A stretch of 64,000 bases of DNA from the NCBI GenBank assembly GCA_902791865.1, contig CADAXK010000002.1, positions 186,001-250,000 on the forward strand, written 5' to 3'. The notes beneath the pieces were generated by a model. The model did no database searches, had not been told where the DNA came from, and saw only the letters and a list, made by a program, of their open reading frames with translations. This document shows, piece after piece, positions 52,123 to 61,488 of this stretch. The DNA comes from an uncultured Bacteroidia bacterium. GTDB taxonomy: Bacteria > Bacteroidota > Bacteroidia > Bacteroidales > ML635J-15. Position numbers and translations under genes: made by a program. Position 1 is the stretch's first letter. Each line of letters opens with the position of its first letter.

Positions 52123-53187
52123 CTATTCGTCAACCGTATTTATTTCGTTAATATTATAGTCGTCAACATTGTGGCGCGATTCCTCGAGGTCGACAAGACT
52201 TCTGCGGTTGTTGTAAATGTCAACTGCCATACGTATTGCGTTGCACATCGGCAGATAGTTAGCCTGATTCTTGCCTGCTATTTCGTATGCGGTTCCGTGT
52301 GCCGGCGAAGTGCGAACTATCGGCAAACCAGCCGTGTAATTAACGCCATCATCGAATGTCAACGCCTTGAATGGAGCAAGTCCTTGGTCGTGGTACATTG
52401 CCAATACAGCATCAAACTTTTTGAAGTCGCCCGAACCGAAAAATCCATCAGCCGAATATGGTCCGAAAGCGAGAATATCCTTTCCACGAGCCTCGTTTAT
52501 AGCTGGAATTATAACATTTTCCTCCTCATTGCCAATTACGCCGTGGTCACCACAGTGTGGATTCAAACCAAGAACGGCAATACGAGGCTTAGTTATAATA
52601 AAATCACGCTTGAGCGAATCGTTAAGGATTTCAAGTTTTTCAAGTATCAATTCCTTTGTAAGAGCCTTCGATACTTCCGAAATTGGAATATGACCAGTAG
52701 CTACTCCAACCTTCAAAGCCTCGCTGCACATGAGCATCAAGCACTTGTCGGCATTGAACTGCTGGGCAAGATATTCAGTATGTCCAGGGAAATTGAAACC
52801 AGCCGACTGAATATTCCATTTATTGATAGGTCCTGTAACGAGAATATCTATTTCATTGTTTTTCAAGTCTGCTGTTGCTTTTTCCAATGCTTGGAATGAT
52901 GCCAAACCTGCAATTTCATTCGACTTTCCTGCTTCAACGCGAATATCCTCGCTGTTGCAGTTGATCACATAGATACCCATATTCTTGGCTTCCTCGGCAG
53001 AATTTATAGTCGTTGTGTTGACATTATTTCCGAGATTCTTCTTGTAATAAGCAAGAACTTTTGGTGAACCATATATTATAGTTACAGCATTTGGAATGTT
53101 CTTTATATCCATCAACGACTTGAGAATTACCTCATAGCCAATTCCGTTGATATCACCTGGCGTAAAGCCAATCTTTATTTTAGTCAT
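52123..53187 (-). CDS. pdxA: 4-hydroxythreonine-4-phosphate dehydrogenase
   Basis: 354 residues. NAD-dependent enzyme of the DXP-dependent pyridoxal 5'-phosphate pathway. GFTPGDINGIGYEVILKSL, GPINKWNIQSAGFNFPGHTEYLAQ (metal-binding His), LGLNPHCGDHGVIGNEE and AMYHDQGLAPFKAL with VRTSPAHGTAYEIAGK match PdxA. The length is slightly above the 329 of E. coli. The TATTTTTG box at 53222-53215 lies 27 bases before the ATG. Malic enzyme follows in the same transcript. Confidence 0.96.
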   Translation of the reverse strand: MTKIKIGFTPGDINGIGYEVILKSLMDIKNIPNAVTIIYGSPKVLAYYKKNLGNNVNTTTINSAEEAKNMGIYVINCNSEDIRVEAGKSNEIAGLASFQALEKATADLKNNEIDILVTGPINKWNIQSAGFNFPGHTEYLAQQFNADKCLMLMCSEALKVGVATGHIPISEVSKALTKELILEKLEILNDSLKRDFIITKPRIAVLGLNPHCGDHGVIGNEEENVIIPAINEARGKDILAFGPYSADGFFGSGDFKKFDAVLAMYHDQGLAPFKALTFDDGVNYTAGLPIVRTSPAHGTAYEIAGKNQANYLPMCNAIRMAVDIYNNRRSLVDLEESRHNVDDYNINEINTVDE

Positions 53188-53214
53188 AATGTTATGTTTT
53201 CAAAAAATTCGGTG

Positions 53215-53222
53215 CAAAAATA
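53215..53222 (-). promoter_or_regulatory. -7 box (TATTTTTG) of pdxA
   Basis: TATTTTTGCACC on the reverse strand, 27 bases before the ATG. Confidence 0.55.
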
Positions 53223-53265
53223 AATTAATTTACGATTTACGAGGTACGATTTACGATTTTTGATT

Positions 53266-53295
53266 TGTAGCAACGCAATGCATTGCGTTGCTACA
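53266..53295. repeat. Perfect palindrome (30 bp)
   Basis: TGTAGCAACGCAATG followed by its exact reverse complement, 10 bases from the leucyl aminopeptidase stop. The hairpin near 28668-28690 has a related sequence (GTAGCGGCGCAATG). Short TACGATTTACGATTT direct repeats lie beside it, as they do near 590-620. Confidence 0.8.
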
Positions 53296-53305
53296 GATTG
53301 TCATA

Positions 53306-54721
53306 TTATTTATCAATTCCCATTTCCGTAAAATATTTGAACAGTAGCCTTGTCGGCACCGATGTTCCGCCATTTCCACGATACGAATCCTTCTTTTCAG
53401 TGAAGGCAGGTCCTGCAATGTCGAGGTGAACCCACTTGTAGTCGGTAAAATGCTTGAGAAACATTGCTGCCGTAATTGTTCCGCCGTAACGACTTCCACA
53501 ATTCTTCAGGTCGGCAATCGGCGATTTCAACTGCTCTGCAAAATCGTCCCACAATGGCAATTCAATCAACCGTTCCCATACATTGAAGCCATATTTCTTC
53601 AGTTTTTCAATATTCTCAGGAGAATTGCCAAGTACTGCAGTATTCTTTTCGCCAACAGCCACAATAGCCGCCCCAGTGAGCGTTGCAATGTCGATTACAA
53701 GTTCGGGATTATACTTCTTTGCGTAGGCAAGCGCATCGGCAAGAATCAAACGACCTTCGGCATCGGTATTGGCAATTTCAACCGTAGTGCCGTCATACAT
53801 TGTAATAATGTCCTCCGGAACATACGCTGTCGCTCCTATCCTATTCTCGGTTGCGGGCACAAGTCCATAAACTTTAACGGGAACATTTGCCTTAGCCAAA
53901 GCTGCAATAGTGCCGACAACAGCAGCACCACCCGACTTGTCGCTCTTCATGGTATCCATCGAACTTGATGGCTTAAGGTCGTAACCGCCAGTATCGAACA
54001 CAAGTCCCTTGCCAACAAGAATATACGGATGTGCGTTGATCGCATTTTCAGGTTCCCACTTCAAAATGCTGAATGTTGGCGGTTCAACACTACCACGGTT
54101 TACTGCCAAAAGTCCGCCCATCTTCAGGCTTTCGATTTGCATCTTGTCAAGAATTTCCGTCTTAAAGCCATACTCCTTGCCCAACCTCTCGATTTCTTCC
54201 GAAAGTTTCTTTGCTGTCATGTACGACAATGGCTCGTTAATTATGTCACGAGCAATGAATACGCCATCAATCAGACTATTAAGACGAACAACATCCGCAT
54301 CATTGACATTGCCGACAATATTGATTTCGGATAAAGTAACAGTCTTTTTCTCTTTCAGGTATTTGTCGAAACGATAGTTTGCGAGCTCTATACCTTCAGC
54401 CAAATCAAGCGCAAAACCATTTTCGGTAAGGTCAACTATGCAAACCGATGCATATTTCTGAGCATTGAGTGCATCCGAGATTGTACATCCATTCATACGG
54501 ACATTCTCACGCTGTTCGTCAACCGACTTTTCTGCATTTGGTTTCACAAAAAAGCACATCCTGTCGTAAAGGTTCAGTGAGGCATAATCCTTCTTTTCAA
54601 AGGTTTTGCACAAATATTCGGTTTCCTTCTCTCCGAATCCCAACGATTTTATCTTGTCAACATTAGCCACAATATAGGCGACATTACCACAATTGTCGTA
54701 TTTTTCTATTTTCCTTATCAT
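53306..54721 (-). CDS. Leucyl aminopeptidase (M17 family)
   Basis: 471 residues. Dizinc exopeptidase that removes N-terminal amino acids from peptides in the cytoplasm. The C-terminal catalytic half has VGKGLVFDTGGYDLKPSSSMDTMKSDKSGGAAVVG and the signature NTDAEGRLILADALAYA. The metal ligands Lys, Asp and Glu of these motifs are present. The N-terminal macro-like domain is divergent, as is usual in Bacteroidota. It starts 14 bases after the zinc-ribbon gene in the same operon. Confidence 0.95.
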   Translation of the reverse strand: MIRKIEKYDNCGNVAYIVANVDKIKSLGFGEKETEYLCKTFEKKDYASLNLYDRMCFFVKPNAEKSVDEQRENVRMNGCTISDALNAQKYASVCIVDLTENGFALDLAEGIELANYRFDKYLKEKKTVTLSEINIVGNVNDADVVRLNSLIDGVFIARDIINEPLSYMTAKKLSEEIERLGKEYGFKTEILDKMQIESLKMGGLLAVNRGSVEPPTFSILKWEPENAINAHPYILVGKGLVFDTGGYDLKPSSSMDTMKSDKSGGAAVVGTIAALAKANVPVKVYGLVPATENRIGATAYVPEDIITMYDGTTVEIANTDAEGRLILADALAYAKKYNPELVIDIATLTGAAIVAVGEKNTAVLGNSPENIEKLKKYGFNVWERLIELPLWDDFAEQLKSPIADLKNCGSRYGGTITAAMFLKHFTDYKWVHLDIAGPAFTEKKDSYRGNGGTSVPTRLLFKYFTEMGIDK

Positions 54722-54735
54722 TTGTTATCTTGCTT

Positions 54736-55110
54736 TTAATCAACATATTCCTTCTTGCGCACAATCACAACAAACTCGCCATCGATATAATAACCGTAGT
54801 CGTAGCAATAAAAGTAAACCTTATCTGTCTTTGTGCGATATATGTTTGTCATGTAATCGAATTTAAAACCTTCCTTTGCTAATTTATCCTTTGGGATAGA
54901 ATGTCTTTCCTTGTCCGGCTTTTCAATCCTTGCGTACTGCTCGTTCAAAATCTGACGGTTTTTCTTCAGTACACGATTAATCTTGTATGTGACATTATTG
55001 TCTTCCTGTTTCAACTGATTATTATAGGTATTACGGCATTGGTCGCAGCAAAATTTCTTGTCTGCACGACCGTCAAATTCCGTATGGCAAACTGGACAAA
55101 TCCTTTTCAT
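54736..55110 (-). CDS. Small zinc-ribbon protein (DUF2116-like)
   Basis: 124 residues from ATG 55110. The N-terminal MKRICPVCHTEFDGRADKKF and CCDQC form a treble-clef/zinc-ribbon C-x2-C...C-x3-C of the DUF2116 type, followed by a basic helical stretch and an aromatic C-terminus (YFYCYDYGYYIDGEFV). No function is known. The longer frame (to 55161) covers the TAAATTTG box and is rejected. The stop is 14 bases from the leucyl aminopeptidase ATG, so the two share a transcript. Confidence 0.82.
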   Translation of the reverse strand: MKRICPVCHTEFDGRADKKFCCDQCRNTYNNQLKQEDNNVTYKINRVLKKNRQILNEQYARIEKPDKERHSIPKDKLAKEGFKFDYMTNIYRTKTDKVYFYCYDYGYYIDGEFVVIVRKKEYVD

Positions 55111-55131
55111 ATACAATTTTGTTAGCAGTGG

Positions 55132-55139
55132 CAAATTTA
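55132..55139 (-). promoter_or_regulatory. -7 box (TAAATTTG) of the zinc-ribbon/aminopeptidase operon
   Basis: TAAATTTG on the reverse strand, 21 bases before ATG 55110. Confidence 0.55.
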
Positions 55140-55282
55140 AACAAATTTTCGTATTTGCCATTATCTGTGAAAAACATTATTTTCGCACCGTTGAAAAATA
55201 ATTTTGAGTTTGAGCCGTTTTTCATTTATTCGGTTCGGAAATATTTTAGAATTAAAGGTTTAGCAAAACTGTTTCAAGTACA

Positions 55283-57745
55283 ATGAAACGCTTTGTATTG
55301 TTAATATTCGCATTTCTGCTGATCATAGAATGCCTGTCGCAGAATATTGCAGGCACCGTCATCGACGATGCCGGCAATCCGATATATGATGCAAACGTTA
55401 TGATTGGCGGTTCGAAACAAAGCGACTACACAAACAAAGATGGAAAATTTTCCATAAAGTGCAAAAAGGGCGACGTCAGAATTGTAATATCGTACGAAGG
55501 TCTTGAACAATACGACGAAAAGCAAACTGTTGGCGAAAAAGGAATTGACATCGGCACAATAGTGCTTCATCAGGCATACAGTCCAACCGACAGCCTTCAT
55601 GTACTTGAAACCATTTCGGACAAACGCACGCCGATGACATTCGACACTTACAATGCCAACTATATAGAAAGCCGAAACATTGTCCGCGACATCCCAAGCA
55701 TTCTCGATCATACACCATCATTTGTCGCCCTCTCGGAAAATGGCTCGGGAATAGGATTTGCCAACTTTCGTATTCGCGGAATGAGCCGTGACGCAATTAA
55801 TGTAACAATAAACGGCATACAACTTTGCGATGCAGAATCACGACAAACTTTATTGCATCATCTGCCCGACTTTGCCACATCAATAAGCAATATAAGCATA
55901 ACACGCGGTGCAGGTTCTTCATCCAGCGGAACATACGCCTACGGTGCAAGCATAGACCTGACAACCGAAACGCCGAGTGCAAAACCTTACGGCGACATAA
56001 ACGTCATGGGCGGTTCGTTCAACACAATCAAAGCAAGCATATCGGCAGGAACCGGATTAACGAAGAACGGTTTTTCCATTGACCTGAGAATGTCGAAACT
56101 ATTAAGCGACGGATACATTGACATGTCTGCCAGCAACCAGAATGCAATAATGTTGAGCGCAACATGGAGAGGAAAAAACAACTCGCTGAACGCCAATATC
56201 ATGTACAGCAAAACTAAAAACGGAATATCAAATATAGGATGCCCGTCACAATACCTTGACATAAACAGGAGATATAATTCGGCAGGAGAATATTTCAACT
56301 CAAACGGCACAAAACAATACTACAACGACACAGAGGAAAACCATCAGCAAACACATGTCCAACTAATCTATTCACAGAAAATCTGGAACAGCATAGAACT
56401 CAATATAAAAGCATTCTACAATTATAGCGACGGTTACAACGAGGAATACAAGAACAAACAAAACTTTTCGAGCTACGGAATGCCAAACATATCATTGCCA
56501 ATAGTTGTTTCGCACGAAGGACAAATTTTCACTACCACGACAGTCATTAGCCAGACCGACCTGATTAGAAGACGCGCAAAAACAAGTAACTATTATGGCG
56601 GAATCGTCTCTGCCACACATAGTATTGGCAATTTTATAAACACATTCGGTCTAACTGGAAAATTCTACGACGGCACACATTATGGAAACTTAATATGGAT
56701 GCAATATGCTGGAAATACCGACAAGGACTACAAATGGTACAGCAATTCAAGCGACAAGGACGAATACAGCGCATTCTACAAGGCCGAATACACCTTTATA
56801 AAAAAGATAACACTTTATGCCGACCTGCAGTACAGAATGATTAATTTCGAAATGAGAGGAACAGATTGCGCTTCGAGTACAAACGGCAGCATGAGATCCT
56901 TAAAGGAAGACCTTGACTTCAACTTTTTCAACCCTAAAGGCGGAATAAACTACGAAATCAACAATAAGATGAGAGTTTATGCTTCGGTTGCACATTCGCA
57001 CAGGGAACCATCGCGCGAAAATATAAACTATGCAAACGAAAACGGGAAAGAAATAGAATCCGAATCTCTTATAGATTACGAACTTGGATACTCATACAAA
57101 TCTAAAATATTTTCGGGTGGACTGAACTTATACTACATGGATTTTCACGACCAGATTGTCCCTACTGGCGAATTTTCCCAGGATGGATACTACATAATGA
57201 CAAATGTTGACAGGAGCTACCGTACCGGAATAGAGCTGTCGGCAATGGTGAAACCATACAGACGCATAACCATAAGTGCCAATGCGACCTTCAGCCGAAA
57301 CAAAATAGAAAACTACACTTTCAATGCACACACTTACGACAACACATTACCAGAAGGCTCAAAGGAAATAAGCATAAGCAACACAAACTCAGCATTCTCG
57401 CCTGGAATAATTGCTGCTGGCGACATTAGGTACAACATTTTTGGAAAATTCAACATTTACTATCGAGTAAAGTATGTCGGGAAACAATATCTCGACAACA
57501 CTTCGAGCAACGATAGATTAATAAAAGCATACTGCATAAGCAGCACAGGCTTCGACTACGAAATTGTAACCAAATATGTAAAGGGACTAAGGTTCAAGTT
57601 TGAGATAAACAATCTTTTCAACGCCAAATACTACGACAATGCCTACGGAGAACTATGGTACGAAAACGGCGTAGAAAAATCGCTGATAAACTACTTTCCT
57701 CAAGCTGGGATTAATTTCATGGGCGGGGTTACGATATCGTTTTAA
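55283..57745 (+). CDS. TonB-dependent receptor
   Basis: 820 residues with a signal peptide (1-19, ending CLSQ). A carboxypeptidase-regulatory-like domain (20-105, IAGTVIDDAGNPIYDANVMIGG) is followed by a plug domain (about 115-225, with FRIRGMSRDAINVTINGIQLCD and SNISITRGAGSSSSGTYAYGASIDL) and a 22-strand barrel ending GGVTISF with a terminal aromatic. The plug resembles iron-siderophore and cobalamin type receptors more than SusC; the ligand is not determinable. It is a single gene without a SusD partner. No clear TAnnTTTG box is seen in the 120 bases upstream. Confidence 0.95.
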   Translation: MKRFVLLIFAFLLIIECLSQNIAGTVIDDAGNPIYDANVMIGGSKQSDYTNKDGKFSIKCKKGDVRIVISYEGLEQYDEKQTVGEKGIDIGTIVLHQAYSPTDSLHVLETISDKRTPMTFDTYNANYIESRNIVRDIPSILDHTPSFVALSENGSGIGFANFRIRGMSRDAINVTINGIQLCDAESRQTLLHHLPDFATSISNISITRGAGSSSSGTYAYGASIDLTTETPSAKPYGDINVMGGSFNTIKASISAGTGLTKNGFSIDLRMSKLLSDGYIDMSASNQNAIMLSATWRGKNNSLNANIMYSKTKNGISNIGCPSQYLDINRRYNSAGEYFNSNGTKQYYNDTEENHQQTHVQLIYSQKIWNSIELNIKAFYNYSDGYNEEYKNKQNFSSYGMPNISLPIVVSHEGQIFTTTTVISQTDLIRRRAKTSNYYGGIVSATHSIGNFINTFGLTGKFYDGTHYGNLIWMQYAGNTDKDYKWYSNSSDKDEYSAFYKAEYTFIKKITLYADLQYRMINFEMRGTDCASSTNGSMRSLKEDLDFNFFNPKGGINYEINNKMRVYASVAHSHREPSRENINYANENGKEIESESLIDYELGYSYKSKIFSGGLNLYYMDFHDQIVPTGEFSQDGYYIMTNVDRSYRTGIELSAMVKPYRRITISANATFSRNKIENYTFNAHTYDNTLPEGSKEISISNTNSAFSPGIIAAGDIRYNIFGKFNIYYRVKYVGKQYLDNTSSNDRLIKAYCISSTGFDYEIVTKYVKGLRFKFEINNLFNAKYYDNAYGELWYENGVEKSLINYFPQAGINFMGGVTISF

Positions 57746-58193
57746 GGATGGGGGAAAGATTTGAGGTATCGATGATTCGATGATTTGATTATTTGAGGAT
57801 TCGAAGATTCGAAGATTTTGAATTAGTATTGTCCGCTAAAAAGAGGACAGTCATTCCGCAAAATAGAACGAACAGCACAAGGAACGGTGCTTGTGAGTTC
57901 ATTTGTGCGGTACCTTTAGCTCGGCGTAGCCAATCTCCTTGATTAGTACTAATGTAGGAGATTGCTCGCAAGCTTCGCGAGGCTGCAAGCAACGTTTCGG
58001 ATAGCAGTCTTCACAACGCTCTCCGTTCCGTATCGCGTGTTCCGACTAGCTTCCGTACCTTTAGCTCACGCAGCGAAGCAAGTAAATGACGAGTCCCTTT
58101 ATTAATATTACCGTCTAAATACTTGGTAATGTCGCAATTACATGTATAGCCACATTTTTTAGCGGACACCAATAATTTCGAATAGCGCAGGCT
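57746..58193. other. Gene-free region with simple repeats and element copy D
   Basis: From 57772 to 57820 runs a degenerate GATGATTTGATT/GATTCGAAGATT repeat, also seen near 28648-28670. It is followed by MITE-like copy D. Reading frames over the element are chance. Confidence 0.6.
57850..58090 (+). mobile_element. MITE-like intergenic element, copy D
   Basis: 241 bp from GTCATTCCGCAAAATAG to AGCAAGTAAATGAC. It is closest to copy B (shared GAACGAACAGCACAAG, GTACCTTTAGCTCGGCG, GCTTCGCGAGGCTGCAAG, CAACGCTCTCCGTTCCGTAT) with an extra CTTTAGCTCACGCAGCGAAG module before its end. Confidence 0.78.
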
Positions 58194-58700
58194 CTATTTT
58201 TCTAAATCCAACAAAAACCGCTTTCTTTCCAAACCGCCGCCATAACCAGTAAGCGAACCATCGCTGCCAATAACACGATGACATGGAACAATTACACTTA
58301 ATGCATTGGCACCATTTGCATTGGCTAGCGCACGGACAGCCTTGGGCACACCCAGTCGCCTTGACATTTCAGCATACGAAATTGATGTGCCGTACGGAAT
58401 ATTGAGCAACTCGTTCCACACCTTCTTCTGAAAATCTGTGCCTACAAAAAGCAGCGGAATGTCAAAATCACGTCGTTCTCGATGGAAATATTCATCCAGT
58501 TGCTTATGTGCAATTTCTATCACATCGGAATTTCCTTCCTGAAATTCGGCATTTAGCAATCGTTTTAATCTTAAATTCGTTGATTGGCGATGCCAGCCTC
58601 CTTCCCAATCGCATAAGCAGAGCTTATCATCGTAAGAACCAATCACCAAGCCACCACAAGGTGACAAATACCGTTGCACTATTATAATGCGATTGTCCAT
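58194..58700 (-). CDS. ogt: Methylated-DNA--protein-cysteine methyltransferase
   Basis: 168 residues. Repairs O6-methylguanine by transfer to Cys140 in IVPCHRVIGSDGSLTGYGGGLERKRFLL. The Asn hinge (ANANGAN, 127-132) and YGTSISYAEMSRRLG DNA-binding helix are present. The length suits Ogt/AGT without an Ada regulatory domain. It is a single gene next to repeat copy D. Confidence 0.96.
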   Translation of the reverse strand: MDNRIIIVQRYLSPCGGLVIGSYDDKLCLCDWEGGWHRQSTNLRLKRLLNAEFQEGNSDVIEIAHKQLDEYFHRERRDFDIPLLFVGTDFQKKVWNELLNIPYGTSISYAEMSRRLGVPKAVRALANANGANALSVIVPCHRVIGSDGSLTGYGGGLERKRFLLDLEK

Positions 58701-58812
58701 TATAAATTATCAATTACATCCTTTCAGTCTGTGATTTTTGGCTTCACCTCAGCAGAGCAAAAACCCTTTTTTTGTTCTGCCTTCGGTTTGCTCAAAAATT
58801 GTCAATTGCCTT

Positions 58813-60831
58813 TCATTTCCTTTTCTTCTTGGACAGAACGCAGACAGGACGAATTGGATAACCATAATATCTACGTTCGTTACCCGTCCAAACTCCACCG
58901 CCATTATCTATACTAATTATTATAGCATAATAAGGTTCCATCCCAGTGCCAAGTACACTTGTTGAATACCTACCAACCGACCCTTCATCATTAATCCCAT
59001 ACTCATTATACCAACCAGCCCAAGGTAAGAAAATACTGTTGCCGTTGGGACCAGTAAACAGAGAACCATTTACACCATTTCGTGTCGTAGATTCCATAGA
59101 ACAATTATTCACTAATTCATTTATTTCTGATTGAGTTGGAATACGCCAACTATTACCCCAATTGGCTGTTGCCGCATCGTCACTAGACTCCAAAGTTGTT
59201 AGCGAATCAGTAAAGCCATCCAGACCATAACCTTCATCATTGCAATATTTTGTTAAGGTTGACTCACTTCCATTGCAATAGCGGTATGTTTCCCATGCGT
59301 ATGTTTCCTTAGGTTCTGTTTCCCCCCAAGCATAATAACTTCCGTAATCCTCAGGATTTTCTGCTCCGATATTGGTTGTAGACCAAAGCAAGCCGCTTGG
59401 CAAACCTAGGTCAATCCAAGTATGTCCGTTTATGGTTCCAGTAGTAACTCGTGATGTTGTAAAAGAAACATCCTCTCCGAAAACCCAACCTCCCCTATTT
59501 GCAAATGCTTGATAGTAATATGTTGTACTAGCAGTAAGATTTGACACCTGATAGGAGAAACTGCCACCAGCAAATGATTCAACCATTATGGTATCATTAT
59601 AAGTTCCCATGTTCAATATAAAACCGTAATATTCAACCCCATCAGTAAATGTAACATATCCGTTCAAGGTTGCAGATGATTCACCCACATCGGTAGCCGA
59701 TTCGGTATAAACGGCAAATTCCTGTATTTGCCCCGTAATCTGGAACTGCCCAACTTCGCTCTCAATTAAGCCATCTGCCGTCTTTACATACGCCCTGTAA
59801 TAATATGTTGTATTAGGCTGAAATCCGAATAGCGCATTTGAGAAACTATTACCATCTACGCGGCACTGCATAGTATCGGTAAGTTCATAATCGCTGAAAC
59901 CAAGCACGAAACCACATTCGTACACTTCCTTATTTCCTGCGTAGTAACCATACAATGTTACCGTATCACCGTTGTAATATGGTTCATCAATGAAAACAGA
60001 TTCTTCTATAATCGCTCCTCCGCCAGAAATTGTCATGCTTACCACAGGACTATGTATAGCCTTTTGTATGGAATCGCCATCATTCATACGCAACAAAGCA
60101 ATTGCTGCCACCGAGTACTCTACCGAATCAAAGTCCATCATTTCCAGCGCACAACCAAACCTTTTTGTGTCATTATCAAAAATTTCGGCGTCATAAAACT
60201 CATAATCGGCATACATGAACAATTCCTGCATATCACTCTCTGACAAAAAGCGCTTTGACCAAATACGCTTCTCTTCATCACCGAGTTGCCCTCGCCTAAT
60301 AGCGAATGCGTATTCCTCCACCATATCGCCACCTTCGAGCACCTCGCCGAAAATCAAAATGTCCTCTCCCACAACTTCAGTGTTTGTACTCATCACAATG
60401 CGCGGATAGCCAGCCTCAAGCACAATAGTAACATCAATCACAGGATTTTCTTCGGACAAGTACAGCAGGTTGACCGGGTCGGTCATTCCAGAAACCATAT
60501 CGCCCTGTATAACCGCCTGTACTCCAACCCAGAAACCGACATCTCGGCGCACATAAATGCAGTCGAGTTCCTTGGGATCATTGGTGTATAGTCCATCGCC
60601 ATCAGTATCAACGAAACGGCAGTTATAGCTAATCGTATCATTTTCGCCGTAGTAAATTGTCACTCGCGCATCAAAAGACTCTAACGCACCTTTGTTGGCT
60701 GTCTTATAGTTTCGTTGCAGACTTAAATTAAGCACACCAACATTTCCGAAATCGATTGGATCCTTGTGACAACCCAAAAACGCCACAACAATTGTACACA
60801 ATACCGTGACAATCAGAGGAACTCTTTTCAT
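58813..60831 (-). CDS. Large lipoprotein with C-terminal FISUMP domain
   Basis: 672 residues. The signal ends AFLGC, a good lipobox, so Cys21 is likely lipidated. The middle part (about 255-465) holds two fibronectin-III-like modules with PNTTYYYRAYVKTADG and ASTTYYYQAFANRGGW ends. Residues about 472-669 are a FISUMP domain (HTWIDLGLPSGLLWSTTNIG, YGSYYAWGET, WRIPTQSEINELVNNC, NGNSIFLPWAGW) closely resembling the one at 3108-3854. It is exported to the cell envelope; the role is unknown. It is the last gene of an operon with the SIMPL and YD-like lipoprotein genes (12-base gap). Confidence 0.87.
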   Translation of the reverse strand: MKRVPLIVTVLCTIVVAFLGCHKDPIDFGNVGVLNLSLQRNYKTANKGALESFDARVTIYYGENDTISYNCRFVDTDGDGLYTNDPKELDCIYVRRDVGFWVGVQAVIQGDMVSGMTDPVNLLYLSEENPVIDVTIVLEAGYPRIVMSTNTEVVGEDILIFGEVLEGGDMVEEYAFAIRRGQLGDEEKRIWSKRFLSESDMQELFMYADYEFYDAEIFDNDTKRFGCALEMMDFDSVEYSVAAIALLRMNDGDSIQKAIHSPVVSMTISGGGAIIEESVFIDEPYYNGDTVTLYGYYAGNKEVYECGFVLGFSDYELTDTMQCRVDGNSFSNALFGFQPNTTYYYRAYVKTADGLIESEVGQFQITGQIQEFAVYTESATDVGESSATLNGYVTFTDGVEYYGFILNMGTYNDTIMVESFAGGSFSYQVSNLTASTTYYYQAFANRGGWVFGEDVSFTTSRVTTGTINGHTWIDLGLPSGLLWSTTNIGAENPEDYGSYYAWGETEPKETYAWETYRYCNGSESTLTKYCNDEGYGLDGFTDSLTTLESSDDAATANWGNSWRIPTQSEINELVNNCSMESTTRNGVNGSLFTGPNGNSIFLPWAGWYNEYGINDEGSVGRYSTSVLGTGMEPYYAIIISIDNGGGVWTGNERRYYGYPIRPVCVLSKKKRK

Positions 60832-60843
60832 TCAATAAATTTT

Positions 60844-61488
60844 CTAATAATAAATAATTGTTCGTTTCACAGAAGCCTCCCCCGACTTCAACTCTGTCCA
60901 GTTGCCATGCTCATCCTTCGCCACAATTTCAACATCAGCCGACCATTCGTCACGGGTTTCCTCTGCCATATCCTCCGATACAAAATTGTAACCTACAACA
61001 TTTCCGTTGTCATCATACACTATGTTGCATTCCGAATAATACGCGCCATCGCCAGCTGCCGTCTGGATAAGACGTATCTTTTCCTTGTCGTAGCCAAACA
61101 TCTCGCTTCCGCCAGGACCATCGTAGGTTGAAACTATGTAGCCATCATCGTCCCTGCCAATCATAACTTTATTTTCACCAGAATACTCTGTGGCATAATC
61201 AACAAGATTTCCTTTTTCGTCAAACACAGCCTTGCGACCATTGGGATATTCCACCGACTTCACATGACCATAAACTTCCATGAAAGCCAAATCTGGTGTA
61301 ACGAAAACTGGTTCAGCAACAACAGTTTCGTCAACAATACCATTTTCATTTAAAGTATCGTTAGCAAATTGTGATTCCTCATTAATACCATTATTTTCAA
61401 CATTATCCTGTTTTTTCGAACCGCACGAAACGACAACAAGACAGACTGCCAGGAGAACTGGCGACAACAATATCCCTCTCATAATCAA
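60844..61488 (-). CDS. Lipoprotein with YD-like repeats
   Basis: 214 residues. The signal ends LVVVSCG with Cys22 as lipidation site. The mature part has short repeats such as YPNGRKAVFDEKGNLVDYAT, GYDKEKI and IVYDDNGNVVGYNF, resembling RHS/YD-type motifs found in Bacteroidota lipoproteins. I cannot assign a function. It starts directly after the SIMPL gene stop and precedes the FISUMP lipoprotein by 12 bases, so all three are one operon. Confidence 0.78.
   Translation of the reverse strand: MIMRGILLSPVLLAVCLVVVSCGSKKQDNVENNGINEESQFANDTLNENGIVDETVVAEPVFVTPDLAFMEVYGHVKSVEYPNGRKAVFDEKGNLVDYATEYSGENKVMIGRDDDGYIVSTYDGPGGSEMFGYDKEKIRLIQTAAGDGAYYSECNIVYDDNGNVVGYNFVSEDMAEETRDEWSADVEIVAKDEHGNWTELKSGEASVKRTIIYY

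Noticed and set aside
57789..57992. 67-residue reverse-strand protein in element copy D
   Set aside because: It runs across repeat DNA and simple GATTCGAAGATT sequence; no such frame is kept in copies A-C.
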